A stretch of DNA of 64,000 nt from positions 2,480,001 to 2,544,000 of the forward strand of contig CP014773.1 in the NCBI GenBank assembly GCA_001596135.1, in the 5' to 3' direction. Made by a program: the position numbers and the translations under genes. Numbering within the stretch: position 1 is the stretch's first letter; each line of letters starts with the position of its first letter. The notes beneath the pieces are model-generated. The model saw only the letters and a list, made by a program, of their open reading frames with translations. It searched no databases and was not told where the DNA came from. The DNA is from Mucilaginibacter sp. PAMC 26640. GTDB lineage: Bacteria > Bacteroidota > Bacteroidia > Sphingobacteriales > Sphingobacteriaceae. Of the stretch, positions 47,125-54,960 are shown in pieces.

Positions 47125-48114
47125 CTATTGTAATATTGTTTCGATCTTTGCCAGTTCTTCGCTGCTGAATTCGACATGATCCAGCGCTTTTAGCGAATCA
47201 GCCAGTTGTTCCGGTTTACTGGCGCCTATCAATACCGATGTAACGCGGGGGTCTTTCAGCAACCAGGCCAGAGCCATTTGTGCCAGCGTTTGATTGCGCT
47301 GCAGGGCCAGTTCGTTTAAACTTTTGATTTTATCAATCACCTCATCGGTCACCTGACTGGTTTGTAAAAAGCCAGTGGATTTTGCCGCACGCGAATCTTC
47401 TGGGATGCCATGCAGGTATTTATTAGTAAGCAGGCCTTGGGCCAATGGTGAAAAAGGGATACAGCCCACGCCGTCTTTTTCCAGTACATCCAGCAAACCC
47501 GCTTCGGCGTCGCGTACAAACATGCTGTATTTGGGCTGATGGATTAAGCACGGCGTACCCAGATCTTTCAGGATCTGAATGGCTTTGTCGGCTTCTTCTG
47601 CACTGTAGTTGGAGATGCCGGCATATAGCGCTTTACCCTGGCGAACAATCAGATCAAGCGCTCCCATAGTTTCTTCAAGCGGTGTATCCGGGTCCGGGCG
47701 ATGATGGTAAAAAATGTCAACATAATCCAATCCCATGCGTTTCAGGCTTTGATCCAGACTGGATACCAGGTATTTTTTTGATCCCCATTCGCCATACGGT
47801 CCTTCCCACATGTGGTAGCCTGCTTTGGTAGAGATGATCATCTCATCGCGGTAACCTGCGAAGTCTTCCTTTAGGATCTTGCCAAAATTGGTTTCGGCAG
47901 AGCCCGGAGGCGGACCGTAATTGTTTGCCAGGTCGAAATGGGTAATGCCGCTATCAAAAGCCAGGTGCAGGATCTTGCGGAAATTCTCCATCACATCCAC
48001 ATGGCCGAAGTTGTGCCACAGGCCAAGGGAAATTTCAGGCAGCTTTATGCCGCTTTTACCGCAGCGGCGGTATTGCATTTTATCGTATCGGTTAGCAGCG
48101 GGTTGGTAGGTCAT
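47125..48114 (-). CDS. Aldo/keto reductase (YghZ/L-glyceraldehyde 3-phosphate reductase-like)
   Basis: A 329-residue NADPH-dependent (beta/alpha)8-barrel reductase. The N-terminal RRCGKSGIKLPEISLGLW is that of the YghZ group. HFDLANNYGPPPGSAE holds the catalytic Tyr after Asp, KAGYHMWEGPYGEWGSKKYL contains the catalytic Lys and group-specific insert, and HRPDPDTPLEET has the catalytic His. VLIGASKPEQL binds NADP. E. coli YghZ detoxifies methylglyoxal, and a similar role is possible. It has its own terminator and ends against the large repeat array. Confidence 0.9.
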   Translation of the reverse strand: MTYQPAANRYDKMQYRRCGKSGIKLPEISLGLWHNFGHVDVMENFRKILHLAFDSGITHFDLANNYGPPPGSAETNFGKILKEDFAGYRDEMIISTKAGYHMWEGPYGEWGSKKYLVSSLDQSLKRMGLDYVDIFYHHRPDPDTPLEETMGALDLIVRQGKALYAGISNYSAEEADKAIQILKDLGTPCLIHQPKYSMFVRDAEAGLLDVLEKDGVGCIPFSPLAQGLLTNKYLHGIPEDSRAAKSTGFLQTSQVTDEVIDKIKSLNELALQRNQTLAQMALAWLLKDPRVTSVLIGASKPEQLADSLKALDHVEFSSEELAKIETILQ

Positions 48115-48199
48115 ATTGGTTGGTTTTGCAGGCTAAATTAAGATATTTTGTCTGAACTCGAATTATAGCAATTTTTGAATGGGTAGAATCATCAAAGCC

Positions 48200-50150
48200 A
48201 TGTTAACGACCAAGCACGTGGGGTGCTGAAACAAGTTCAGCCCCCCGGCCCCGGCCGTCGTGCCGAATTTATTTCGGCATCCCACAGGACAGGTAACCGC
48301 CATGAAAACGACCAACCCCAGCCGTCGTGCCGAATTTATTTCGGGATCCCACAGGACAGGTAACCGCCATGAAGTTCACCGAGCACGTGGGGTGCTGAAA
48401 CAAGTTCAGCCCCCCGACCCCAGCCGTCATGCCGAATTTATTTCGGCATCCCACAGGACAGGTGGCCGCCATGAAAACGACCAACCCCAGCCGTCGTGCC
48501 GAATTTATTTCGGCATCCCACGGGACAGGTGGCCGCCATAGAGTTCACCAAGCATGTGGGGTGCTTAAACAAGGTCAGCCCCCCGACCCCGCCGTCGTGC
48601 CGAATTTATTTCGGCATCCCACAGGACAGGTAACCGCCATGAAAACGACCAACCCCCGCCGTTATGCCGAATTTATTTCGGCATCCCACAGGACAGGTGG
48701 CCGCCATAAAGTTCACCAAGCATGTGGGGTGCTGAAACAAGTTCAGCATGACGATGTGAGGCCTTGCAATTGTCCTATTCACCCCCCCGCCGTCATGCCC
48801 GCCATAAAGTTCACCAAGCATGTGGGGTGCTGAAACAAGTTCAGCATGACGATGTGAGGCCTTGCAATTGTCCTATTCACCCCCCCGCCGTCATGCCCGC
48901 CATAAAGTTCACCGAGCATGTGGGGTGCTGAAACAAGTTCAGCATGACGACGTGAGAATTAGCAATTATCCAGTTCACCCCCAGCCGTCGTGCCGAATTT
49001 ATTTCGGCACCCCACGGGACAGGTAACCGCCATAAAGTTCACCGAGCACGTGGGGTGCTGAAACAAGTTCAGCAGGACGACGTGAGAATTAGCAATTATC
49101 CAGTTCACCCCCAGCCGTCGTGCCGAATTTATATCGGCATCCCACGGGACAGGTGGTCGCCATAGAGTTCACCAAGCATGTGGGGTGCTGAAACAAATTC
49201 AGCATGACGACGTGAGAATTAGCAATTATCCAGTTCACCCCCAGCCGTCGTGCCGAATTTATTTCGGCATCCCACGGGACAGGTGGCCGCCATAGAGTTC
49301 ACCAAGCATGTGGGGTGCTGAAACAAGTTCAGCATGACGACGTGAGAATTAGCAATTATCCTATTCAACCCCCGCCGTTATGCCCGCCATAAAGTCCACC
49401 AAGCATGTGGGGTGCTGAAACAAGTTCAGCATGACAACGTGAGAATTAGCAATTATCCTATTCAACCCCCGCCGTTATGCCCGCCATAAAGTTCACCAAG
49501 CATGTGGGGTGCTGAACAAGTTCAGCATGACGACGTGAGAATTAGCAATTGTCCTATTCACCCCCGCCGTCATGCCCGCCATAAAGTTCACCGAGCACGT
49601 GGGGTGCTGAAACAAGTTCAGCATGACGACGTAAGACCTTGCAATTTTCCTATTCAACCCCCGCCGTTATGCCCGCCATAAAGTTCACCAAGCATGTGGG
49701 GTGCTGAAACAAGTTCAGCATGACGACGTAAGGCCTTGCAATTGTCCTATTCACCCCCGCCGTCATGCCCGCCATAAAGTTCACCGAGCACGTGGGGTGC
49801 TGAAACAAGTTCAGCATGACGACGTGAGAATTAGCAATTATCCTATTCAACCCCCGTCGTCATGCCCGCCATAAAGTTCACCAAGCATGTGAGGTGCTGA
49901 AACAAGTTCAGCATGACGACGTAAGGCCTTGCAAGTCCTATTCACCCCCCGCCGTCATGCCCGCCATAAAGTTCACCGAGCATGTGGGGTGCTGAAACAA
50001 GGTCAGCAGGACGACGTGAGAATTAGCAATTATCCAGTTCACCCCCAGCCGTCGTGCCGAGTTTATTTCGGCATCCCACGGGACAGGTGGCCGCCATAGA
50101 GTTCACCAAGCATGTGGGGTGCTGAAACAAATTCAGCAGGACGAGGTGAG
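48200..50150. repeat. Large palindromic tandem-repeat array (about 2 kb)
   Basis: Two hairpin modules alternate. Module A, TGCCGAA-TTTAT-TTCGGCA, occurs about 10 times (first near 48260, last near 50055, where one stem pair is lost). Module B, TGCTGAA-ACAAG-TTCAGCA within GTGGGGTGCTG...CATGACGAC, occurs about 17 times. B copies begin near 48210, 48378, 48548, 48714, 48812, 48910, 49039, 49167, 49298, 49397, 49495, 49588, 49687, 49782, 49878, 49975 and 50106. Three unit classes result: about 168 bp (two A copies), about 130 bp (one A) and about 97 bp (no A, only a GTCATGCCCGCCAT scar). A is always GTCAT-hairpin-ATCCC on plus and B is the same layout inverted. The ORFs seen across it are repeat translations. 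Confidence 0.93.
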
Positions 50151-50160
50151 CATTATATTT

Positions 50161-51474
50161 TTACTCGGGACTCACCTCAGCCACTACAAAAGTGCTGCCA
50201 CCTACAAACACAAGGTCTTTATTTGCCGCGGCGCTTTGTGCGGCGCTTAGCGCATCTTTAACCGATGGGTAGGTTTGGCCCTGTAATCCGGCATTTGCTG
50301 CTTGTGCCTTTAGGTTTTGCGCATCCAAGCCGCGGGGGATATCGGGTTTGCAAAAATAATAGGTGGCATTTTTTGGCAGCATGTTAAGCACTTTACCCAG
50401 GTCTTTATCGTTCACCATGCCGATGACGAAGTGAAGTTTATTGTAGGGAACAGCTGCGATATTTTTTAATACCTCCCGGATACCCTCCGGATTATGGCCG
50501 GTATCGCAAATAGTTAATGGCAAAGTTTTGAGTACTTCCCATCGCCCGTGCAGGCCGGTAAGGGTTTTAACTTGCTTTAACGCTGTTGTAATATGATCAT
50601 TGCTGATCGTAAACCCTTGCTCGCGCAGTTCGTCAACCGCTGATAAAACAGTTTTTAGATTTTTGACCTGGTAAGTTCCGGGCAGATCAAGCTGCAGGTT
50701 CAGCACTGGGTCGTCCGAAAAAGCAAAGGTAGGCAGCACCTGTTTTTGAATCTCTACCGAAAGAGTTTCTGTGTCACTATCTTGCGCTAAAACCTCCCAT
50801 TCTTCAGATGCAAATTCGATGTGTGCATCAAGTTGTTCGGCCCTGCGAAGAAAAACATCAGCTATCTCCGGTTGATATTCGCCAATGACGACCGGGATAT
50901 TCTCCTTAATGATCCCCGCCTTTTCGCCGGCGATCAACTGCAGTGTGTCGCCCAACATATTCATGTGGTCCCAGCCGATATTGGTGATTATGGATAGGAG
51001 CGGGGTAATGATGTTGGTAGAGTCGAGCCGCCCGCCCAGGCCCACTTCAACAACAGCGACATCAACTTTTTCTTTAGCGAAAATATCAAACGCGAGTGCT
51101 ACGGTCATCTCAAAAAATGAGGGCTGGATCTCCTCAAAATCTTGCCCGTGGTTTGCTACAAAGTCAACAACCGTTTCCTCGCTGATCATCTGCCCGTTGA
51201 TCCGGATCCGCTCCCTGAAATCTTTTAGATGTGGCGAAGTATACAGCCCTGTTTTATACCCGGCAACCTGCAAAATGGCAGCCAGCATGTGCGAAGTAGA
51301 GCCTTTACCATTAGTACCGGCTACATGGATACTTTTAAATTTGTGCTGTGGATTATCCAGTTTTTCGCATAACGCCAAGGTATTGGTCAGGTCCTTTTTA
51401 AAAGCCGAAGCACCAACCCGGGTAAACATGGGCAGTTGTGTGTAAAGATAATCGAGGGTGGCGTTGTAGTCCAT
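50161..51474 (-). CDS. folC: Bifunctional folylpolyglutamate synthase / dihydrofolate synthase
   Basis: Adds glutamates to folates and makes dihydrofolate, ATP-dependent, in the cytoplasm. It has 437 residues, the Mur-ligase fold. The ATP loop is VAGTNGKGSTSHM, followed by VVEVGLGGRLDSTN, the DHMNMLGDT segment with the Mg-binding residues, and the C-terminal CDTGHNPEGI. The gene ends 10 bases after the repeat array. It lies at the end of the minus-strand envelope operon, 224 bases after tonB, so it probably has an additional promoter. Confidence 0.94.
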   Translation of the reverse strand: MDYNATLDYLYTQLPMFTRVGASAFKKDLTNTLALCEKLDNPQHKFKSIHVAGTNGKGSTSHMLAAILQVAGYKTGLYTSPHLKDFRERIRINGQMISEETVVDFVANHGQDFEEIQPSFFEMTVALAFDIFAKEKVDVAVVEVGLGGRLDSTNIITPLLSIITNIGWDHMNMLGDTLQLIAGEKAGIIKENIPVVIGEYQPEIADVFLRRAEQLDAHIEFASEEWEVLAQDSDTETLSVEIQKQVLPTFAFSDDPVLNLQLDLPGTYQVKNLKTVLSAVDELREQGFTISNDHITTALKQVKTLTGLHGRWEVLKTLPLTICDTGHNPEGIREVLKNIAAVPYNKLHFVIGMVNDKDLGKVLNMLPKNATYYFCKPDIPRGLDAQNLKAQAANAGLQGQTYPSVKDALSAAQSAAANKDLVFVGGSTFVVAEVSPE

Positions 51475-51601
51475 AGTCCATGGTCCATAGTCGATAGCTA
51501 TGGTTGGGCAAACTTAGGAAATAATTGTTTGGGAATGATGCGTCAGAACTTAATAGCATCTGGCGCAAAAGTGGAAATGATCACCAATGTGATCTGTAGT
51601 A

Positions 51602-51622
51602 GAGACGCAATGCTTTCGTCTC
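51602..51622. other. Small GAGACG hairpin in the folC-tonB spacer
   Basis: GAGACG (51602-51607) and CGTCTC (51617-51622) can pair around CAATGCTTT. Nearby TAGTCCATAG/TGGTCCATAG repeats (51470-51490) lie at the folC start. Nothing coding was seen in the spacer. Confidence 0.35.
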
Positions 51623-51698
51623 AGGTGAACGGGCAAAGCGTTTGATACGGCAAGTCTAATTAATTCGAGGTCGATCGCTATTGATAATGGTCTACAGC

Positions 51699-52514
51699 CT
51701 AATTCACTTTAAACACAAACGTCATCGTACCCGGCTGCGAATCCGGGGCGGTATCTGATGAGTTGAAACGGGCATTCTTCAATGCATCTTCGCATTTCTG
51801 GAGCAGCTCGGAATCTACTATAGTGGTGCCCGGCGCCCCGGCGTTGGCATAAATAACATTACCGTTTTTATCCACCCGGATATCAACGACAACTTTACCC
51901 TGGTGGCGTTTATTGTCGGACACTTTTGGGTAGGATACAAAGCTGCGCTGGGTAAGGTTAAGGTTGCCGCCATTGCCGCTTCCGGTGCCGTTGTAATTAT
52001 TAGTTAGTGTAGTGCCGGTAGTTTTACCCTGGTTGCCCGGGGTAGAGCCCGTACCATCACCTTCACCGGTGCCATTATTGGTTTTTCCTTTGTATAACGC
52101 ATTCTGGTTAACCGTTGGTTTGGCTACCGGTTTAGTTGTTGGCTGCGTAGCTACTGTTTTGCTTGGAGCTTTAGAGTTAGCAACTACTTCAGGCGCATCC
52201 TCGTTGGCTTGGGTAACAACATTTTTATCGCTGTTATCCACTTCCTGCTTTTCTTCGGTAGGTTGTTCCGGGGTTACTTTATCGGGTTTGGTTTGGTTGG
52301 CTTTCTCCGCAACGGAAGGTTCTTCAACGCTCATGTAGTCGCTGCCCATCCCTTCATCCACTGTACCGTAGTTTACCAGGATACCGCCCGTGCCATCTTC
52401 AGCTTTGGGCGGCGACTGAAAAACAATGAAATAGCACAAGGCCATCACCGCGGCAAGTATTACACCTGTCGCAGCAAACGCTCTCGGATAATTATTTTCT
52501 TCCCTGTATTCCAT
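51699..52514 (-). CDS. tonB: Energy transducer TonB
   Basis: A 271-residue inner-membrane protein that carries the proton-motive force to outer-membrane transporters. One N-terminal helix (RAFAATGVILAAVMALCYFI) is followed by a long periplasmic linker rich in Glu/Lys/Thr/Pro and Gly (TKPVAKPTVNQNALYKGK) and a C-terminal TonB domain (GKVVVDIRVDKNGNVIYANA...FNSSDTAPDSQPGTMTFVFK). The C-terminal domain has the two-strand/two-helix pattern of TonB/TolA. The gene is 148 bases after exbD; the spacer has AGTATCAAG repeats. Confidence 0.88.
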   Translation of the reverse strand: MEYREENNYPRAFAATGVILAAVMALCYFIVFQSPPKAEDGTGGILVNYGTVDEGMGSDYMSVEEPSVAEKANQTKPDKVTPEQPTEEKQEVDNSDKNVVTQANEDAPEVVANSKAPSKTVATQPTTKPVAKPTVNQNALYKGKTNNGTGEGDGTGSTPGNQGKTTGTTLTNNYNGTGSGNGGNLNLTQRSFVSYPKVSDNKRHQGKVVVDIRVDKNGNVIYANAGAPGTTIVDSELLQKCEDALKNARFNSSDTAPDSQPGTMTFVFKVN

Positions 52515-52662
52515 TCTTTTAGTATCAAGTAGTTAGTATCAAGTATCAAGACTGTGCCTTGCGTGCTAGTCAGTCTTGCGTGCATGGCCAGTATCAAGAC
52601 GCTGGCATTCGCACCACAGCCAGTATCTATCTTAACACTAGCTACTATGTACTCGTTACTTT
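52515..52662. repeat. AGTATCAAG repeats between exbD and tonB
   Basis: AGTATCAAG or close variants occur at about 52522, 52536, 52544 and 52590, with a related GTATCTATCTT. There is no gene. The repeats resemble the CAAGAGTCAGG spacer at 35155 only in style. Confidence 0.4.
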
Positions 52663-53064
52663 TTATCCTTTCGGCTCCGTGGCCAATACCAGTTTAATAT
52701 TTAATTTTTGTGCAATATCCATCACCTGTACCACATCCTGTATGGCAACGGTACGGTCTACATATAGCACTATCGTTAATTCGCTTGCCAGTGTTTTATA
52801 GCTGCCGATCACCGCAGGCAAATCTGCAATGGGAACTTCCTTTTTATCAACCGTGTATTTAAGATCTTTGTCTATAGAAACGTTTATCGTTTTTTTAGAT
52901 ACCGATTGCCCGCTTGCTGATTTTGGCAGCATAAGCTTGATCACATTGGGGTTGGTTACCGTGGATGCGATCAGGAAGAACAGCAGCAGGAAGAACATGA
53001 TGTCGTTCATGGCGGAGGTATGTACCTCTGCCGATGCGCCCCGCTTTCTCTTTCTTAAATTCAT
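52663..53064 (-). CDS. exbD: Biopolymer transport protein ExbD/TolR
   Basis: A 133-residue single-pass inner-membrane protein that forms the Ton motor with ExbB. A basic N-terminus (RKRKRGASAEV) is followed by one helix (MNDIMFFLLLFFLIASTVTN) holding the essential motor Asp, then a periplasmic domain ending ATEPKG. It overlaps exbB by four bases (ATGA). Confidence 0.9.
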   Translation of the reverse strand: MNLRKRKRGASAEVHTSAMNDIMFFLLLFFLIASTVTNPNVIKLMLPKSASGQSVSKKTINVSIDKDLKYTVDKKEVPIADLPAVIGSYKTLASELTIVLYVDRTVAIQDVVQVMDIAQKLNIKLVLATEPKG

Positions 53065-53774
53065 TTGCTTGGCTCCTCTAACAGGTCAATAAACTCGATC
53101 GCGTCGGTCTCCAGCTTCAGGATCACTTTATCAACCATCATATTTAAAATATGGTAACACACATAAGCAATGATCCCTACAAACAAACCTGCGGCAGATG
53201 TCACCATTTTTACGTATAAACCACCGGAAATTACGCCCATGCTAATGTTGTCTGTCTTAGAGATATCGTAAAAGATCTTGATTACCCCGGCAATGGTACC
53301 CAGGAAGCCGAACATTGGTGCAATACCTGCTACAATACCCAGGATGCCAATGTTTTTTTCCAGTTTGGATACTTCCAGTTTGCCTATGTTTTCTATCGCA
53401 CCTTCAATATCCTTAATGGGGCGGCCTATTCTCAGCATGCCTTTAGCCAGCATGCGGCCAAGTGGTGAGTTACTGTTTTTACAGATAGCGATGGCGGATT
53501 CCAGATTACCGGAAAGGATGCTGCCACGAACCTGCACCATCAGGTGCGACTCGTCTTTAGCAGCCTTGCGGATAGTGAAATAACGTTCGAAAAAGATAAC
53601 CAGGCCCAATACGGCCAAAATCCCGATAGGGACCATTACCCAGCCACCTTTTAAAAGAAGGTCGCCAAACCTTAATTCCTCATTGGGGATCTGTGCCAAT
53701 TGCTGGCCGGCTTGTTTGGCCGTATCCACCAGCTTGCTTGCCGTATCTGTAACCTGTGCGAATAGTAAAGTCAT
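53061..53774 (-). CDS. exbB: MotA/TolQ/ExbB proton-channel family protein
   Basis: A 237-residue inner-membrane protein with three main helices (VMVPIGILAVLGLVIFF, LGILGIVAGIAPMFGFLGTI, VTSAAGLFVGIIAYVCYHIL). The GFLGTIAGVI helix and the DISKTDNISMGVISGG segment are typical of ExbB/TolQ. It builds the proton channel with ExbD and TonB. It follows the HU/SPOR gene by 44 bases in the same operon. Confidence 0.92.
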   Translation of the reverse strand: MTLLFAQVTDTASKLVDTAKQAGQQLAQIPNEELRFGDLLLKGGWVMVPIGILAVLGLVIFFERYFTIRKAAKDESHLMVQVRGSILSGNLESAIAICKNSNSPLGRMLAKGMLRIGRPIKDIEGAIENIGKLEVSKLEKNIGILGIVAGIAPMFGFLGTIAGVIKIFYDISKTDNISMGVISGGLYVKMVTSAAGLFVGIIAYVCYHILNMMVDKVILKLETDAIEFIDLLEEPSK

Positions 53775-53818
53775 TTGTGTATGTTCTGAATATTTAGGGA
53801 GTTGCCTCCCTGGTTAAA

Positions 53819-54922
53819 TTATGGCTTGATGCCTGTATTTTGCGGGTTTATTTCAATAATCTTTGCTTTTGCATCTGCCACCTTGGATGCAAGCTTCGCT
53901 TTAAGCGCATCCTCTGCCTCACCGCGTGTGGCGTAGGTGCCAATAGACACCTTTATCAGTGGACCAGTGCCCGGATCAGCAACTCTTTTAGCATCTATGC
54001 CTTTTGCTTTAAATCTGATAATAGCGGCAGTTACCTGCGCTTCGGTCTTGAAAGCCCCGTCTATGAGTTCAAAACGCGGCCTGAATGTTGAATCGGCCAC
54101 TGGCGTTGTTTTTACTGATAACGTATCGGCAGCCGTATCTCTTATTAAAGGTGCATCGGCCGTGTCTTTTTTGTTTACCCTATCACTGGTATCGATAACA
54201 ATCTTCGGTTGAGCAACTGGTTTTTCCTGTGGTGCGTTAAAGAATCCGAAAGCAGAAGGGTTATAACGCTGAACAAGAACAATGGCGGCCGCTGTAAATA
54301 GGATCACCAGGCACAACACCACCAAGCGCGTTGTTCTGCGTTTTTTAGATGTTAGTGCTACCAGGTAATCCTCGTGCTCCTGTTCGGTTTGGAACTCATC
54401 ACTGTAGGCTTGCTGACGCGAATCGGCAACTGGTACTGTTATTTGGCCTGCAAGCTCCCCGGTTGAATTTTCCACTTCTGCCGGGTATTGCGGTTGCTGA
54501 GGCTGCTGGCCTATTTTGTGTAAGGAGATAGCCGGATAACCAAAAAATTCAGGGTCGGTACCGGTTACATTGTTCGGCCGGAAAATTAACTGGCCATTGG
54601 TGTTTGTGCTAAACCAGCCCAGGTCTGCCAACGCTGTTTCTGCTGTTACAGCCTGTTGTTTCAGGTTAAGAACAAATTTTTCGGTGAAATATTTTGAGGA
54701 GGCAACAGAAATTTTCTTTTTGTCGGCAATATATACCGCTAATGCATCGTCGTCCTGCAAGGATTGTGGGTCAAACTGCACGCTATAGCCCGGGGGGTAA
54801 AATTTACCCTCGGCATCATTATAATACCCATTTACTCGGGTATGCGCAAAGTAGCCAAGCCCCTGTACATTTACAGTACCGTGGTGCCCAAGTAATTCGC
54901 TTATATAATAGCCTACATCCAT
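53819..54922 (-). CDS. HU/CCDC81-like and SPOR domain bitopic membrane protein
   Basis: A 367-residue protein in three parts. Residues 1 to about 130 look like the two HU-CCDC81 (bacterial DNA-binding-like) subdomains (YYISELLGHHGTVNVQGLGY; VNGYYNDAEGKFYPPGYSV). One transmembrane helix follows at about 203-221 (TTRLVVLCLVILFTAAAIVL). The C-terminal periplasmic part ends in a SPOR domain (TEAQVTAAIIRFKAKGIDAK...YATRGEAEDALKAKL), which binds peptidoglycan with denuded glycan chains. It sits in an operon with the Ton motor, suggesting it links cytoplasm or DNA to the envelope. Confidence 0.8.
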   Translation of the reverse strand: MDVGYYISELLGHHGTVNVQGLGYFAHTRVNGYYNDAEGKFYPPGYSVQFDPQSLQDDDALAVYIADKKKISVASSKYFTEKFVLNLKQQAVTAETALADLGWFSTNTNGQLIFRPNNVTGTDPEFFGYPAISLHKIGQQPQQPQYPAEVENSTGELAGQITVPVADSRQQAYSDEFQTEQEHEDYLVALTSKKRRTTRLVVLCLVILFTAAAIVLVQRYNPSAFGFFNAPQEKPVAQPKIVIDTSDRVNKKDTADAPLIRDTAADTLSVKTTPVADSTFRPRFELIDGAFKTEAQVTAAIIRFKAKGIDAKRVADPGTGPLIKVSIGTYATRGEAEDALKAKLASKVADAKAKIIEINPQNTGIKP

Positions 54923-54960
54923 TCGCTAAAAGTACGGATAATTATAAAACATCAAAAAAC

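Noticed and set aside
48260-48833. Open frames read across the repeat array (two of 93 and 134 residues)
   Set aside because: They are translations of tandem repeats, with the same peptides repeated (for example AEFISASHRTG), and no ribosome-binding or promoter evidence.
48200-50150. CRISPR array or protein-coding repeats
   Set aside because: The interspersed segments are repeats too, unit length varies between 97 and 170 bp, and open frames across them are broken in every copy. No cas genes were seen.
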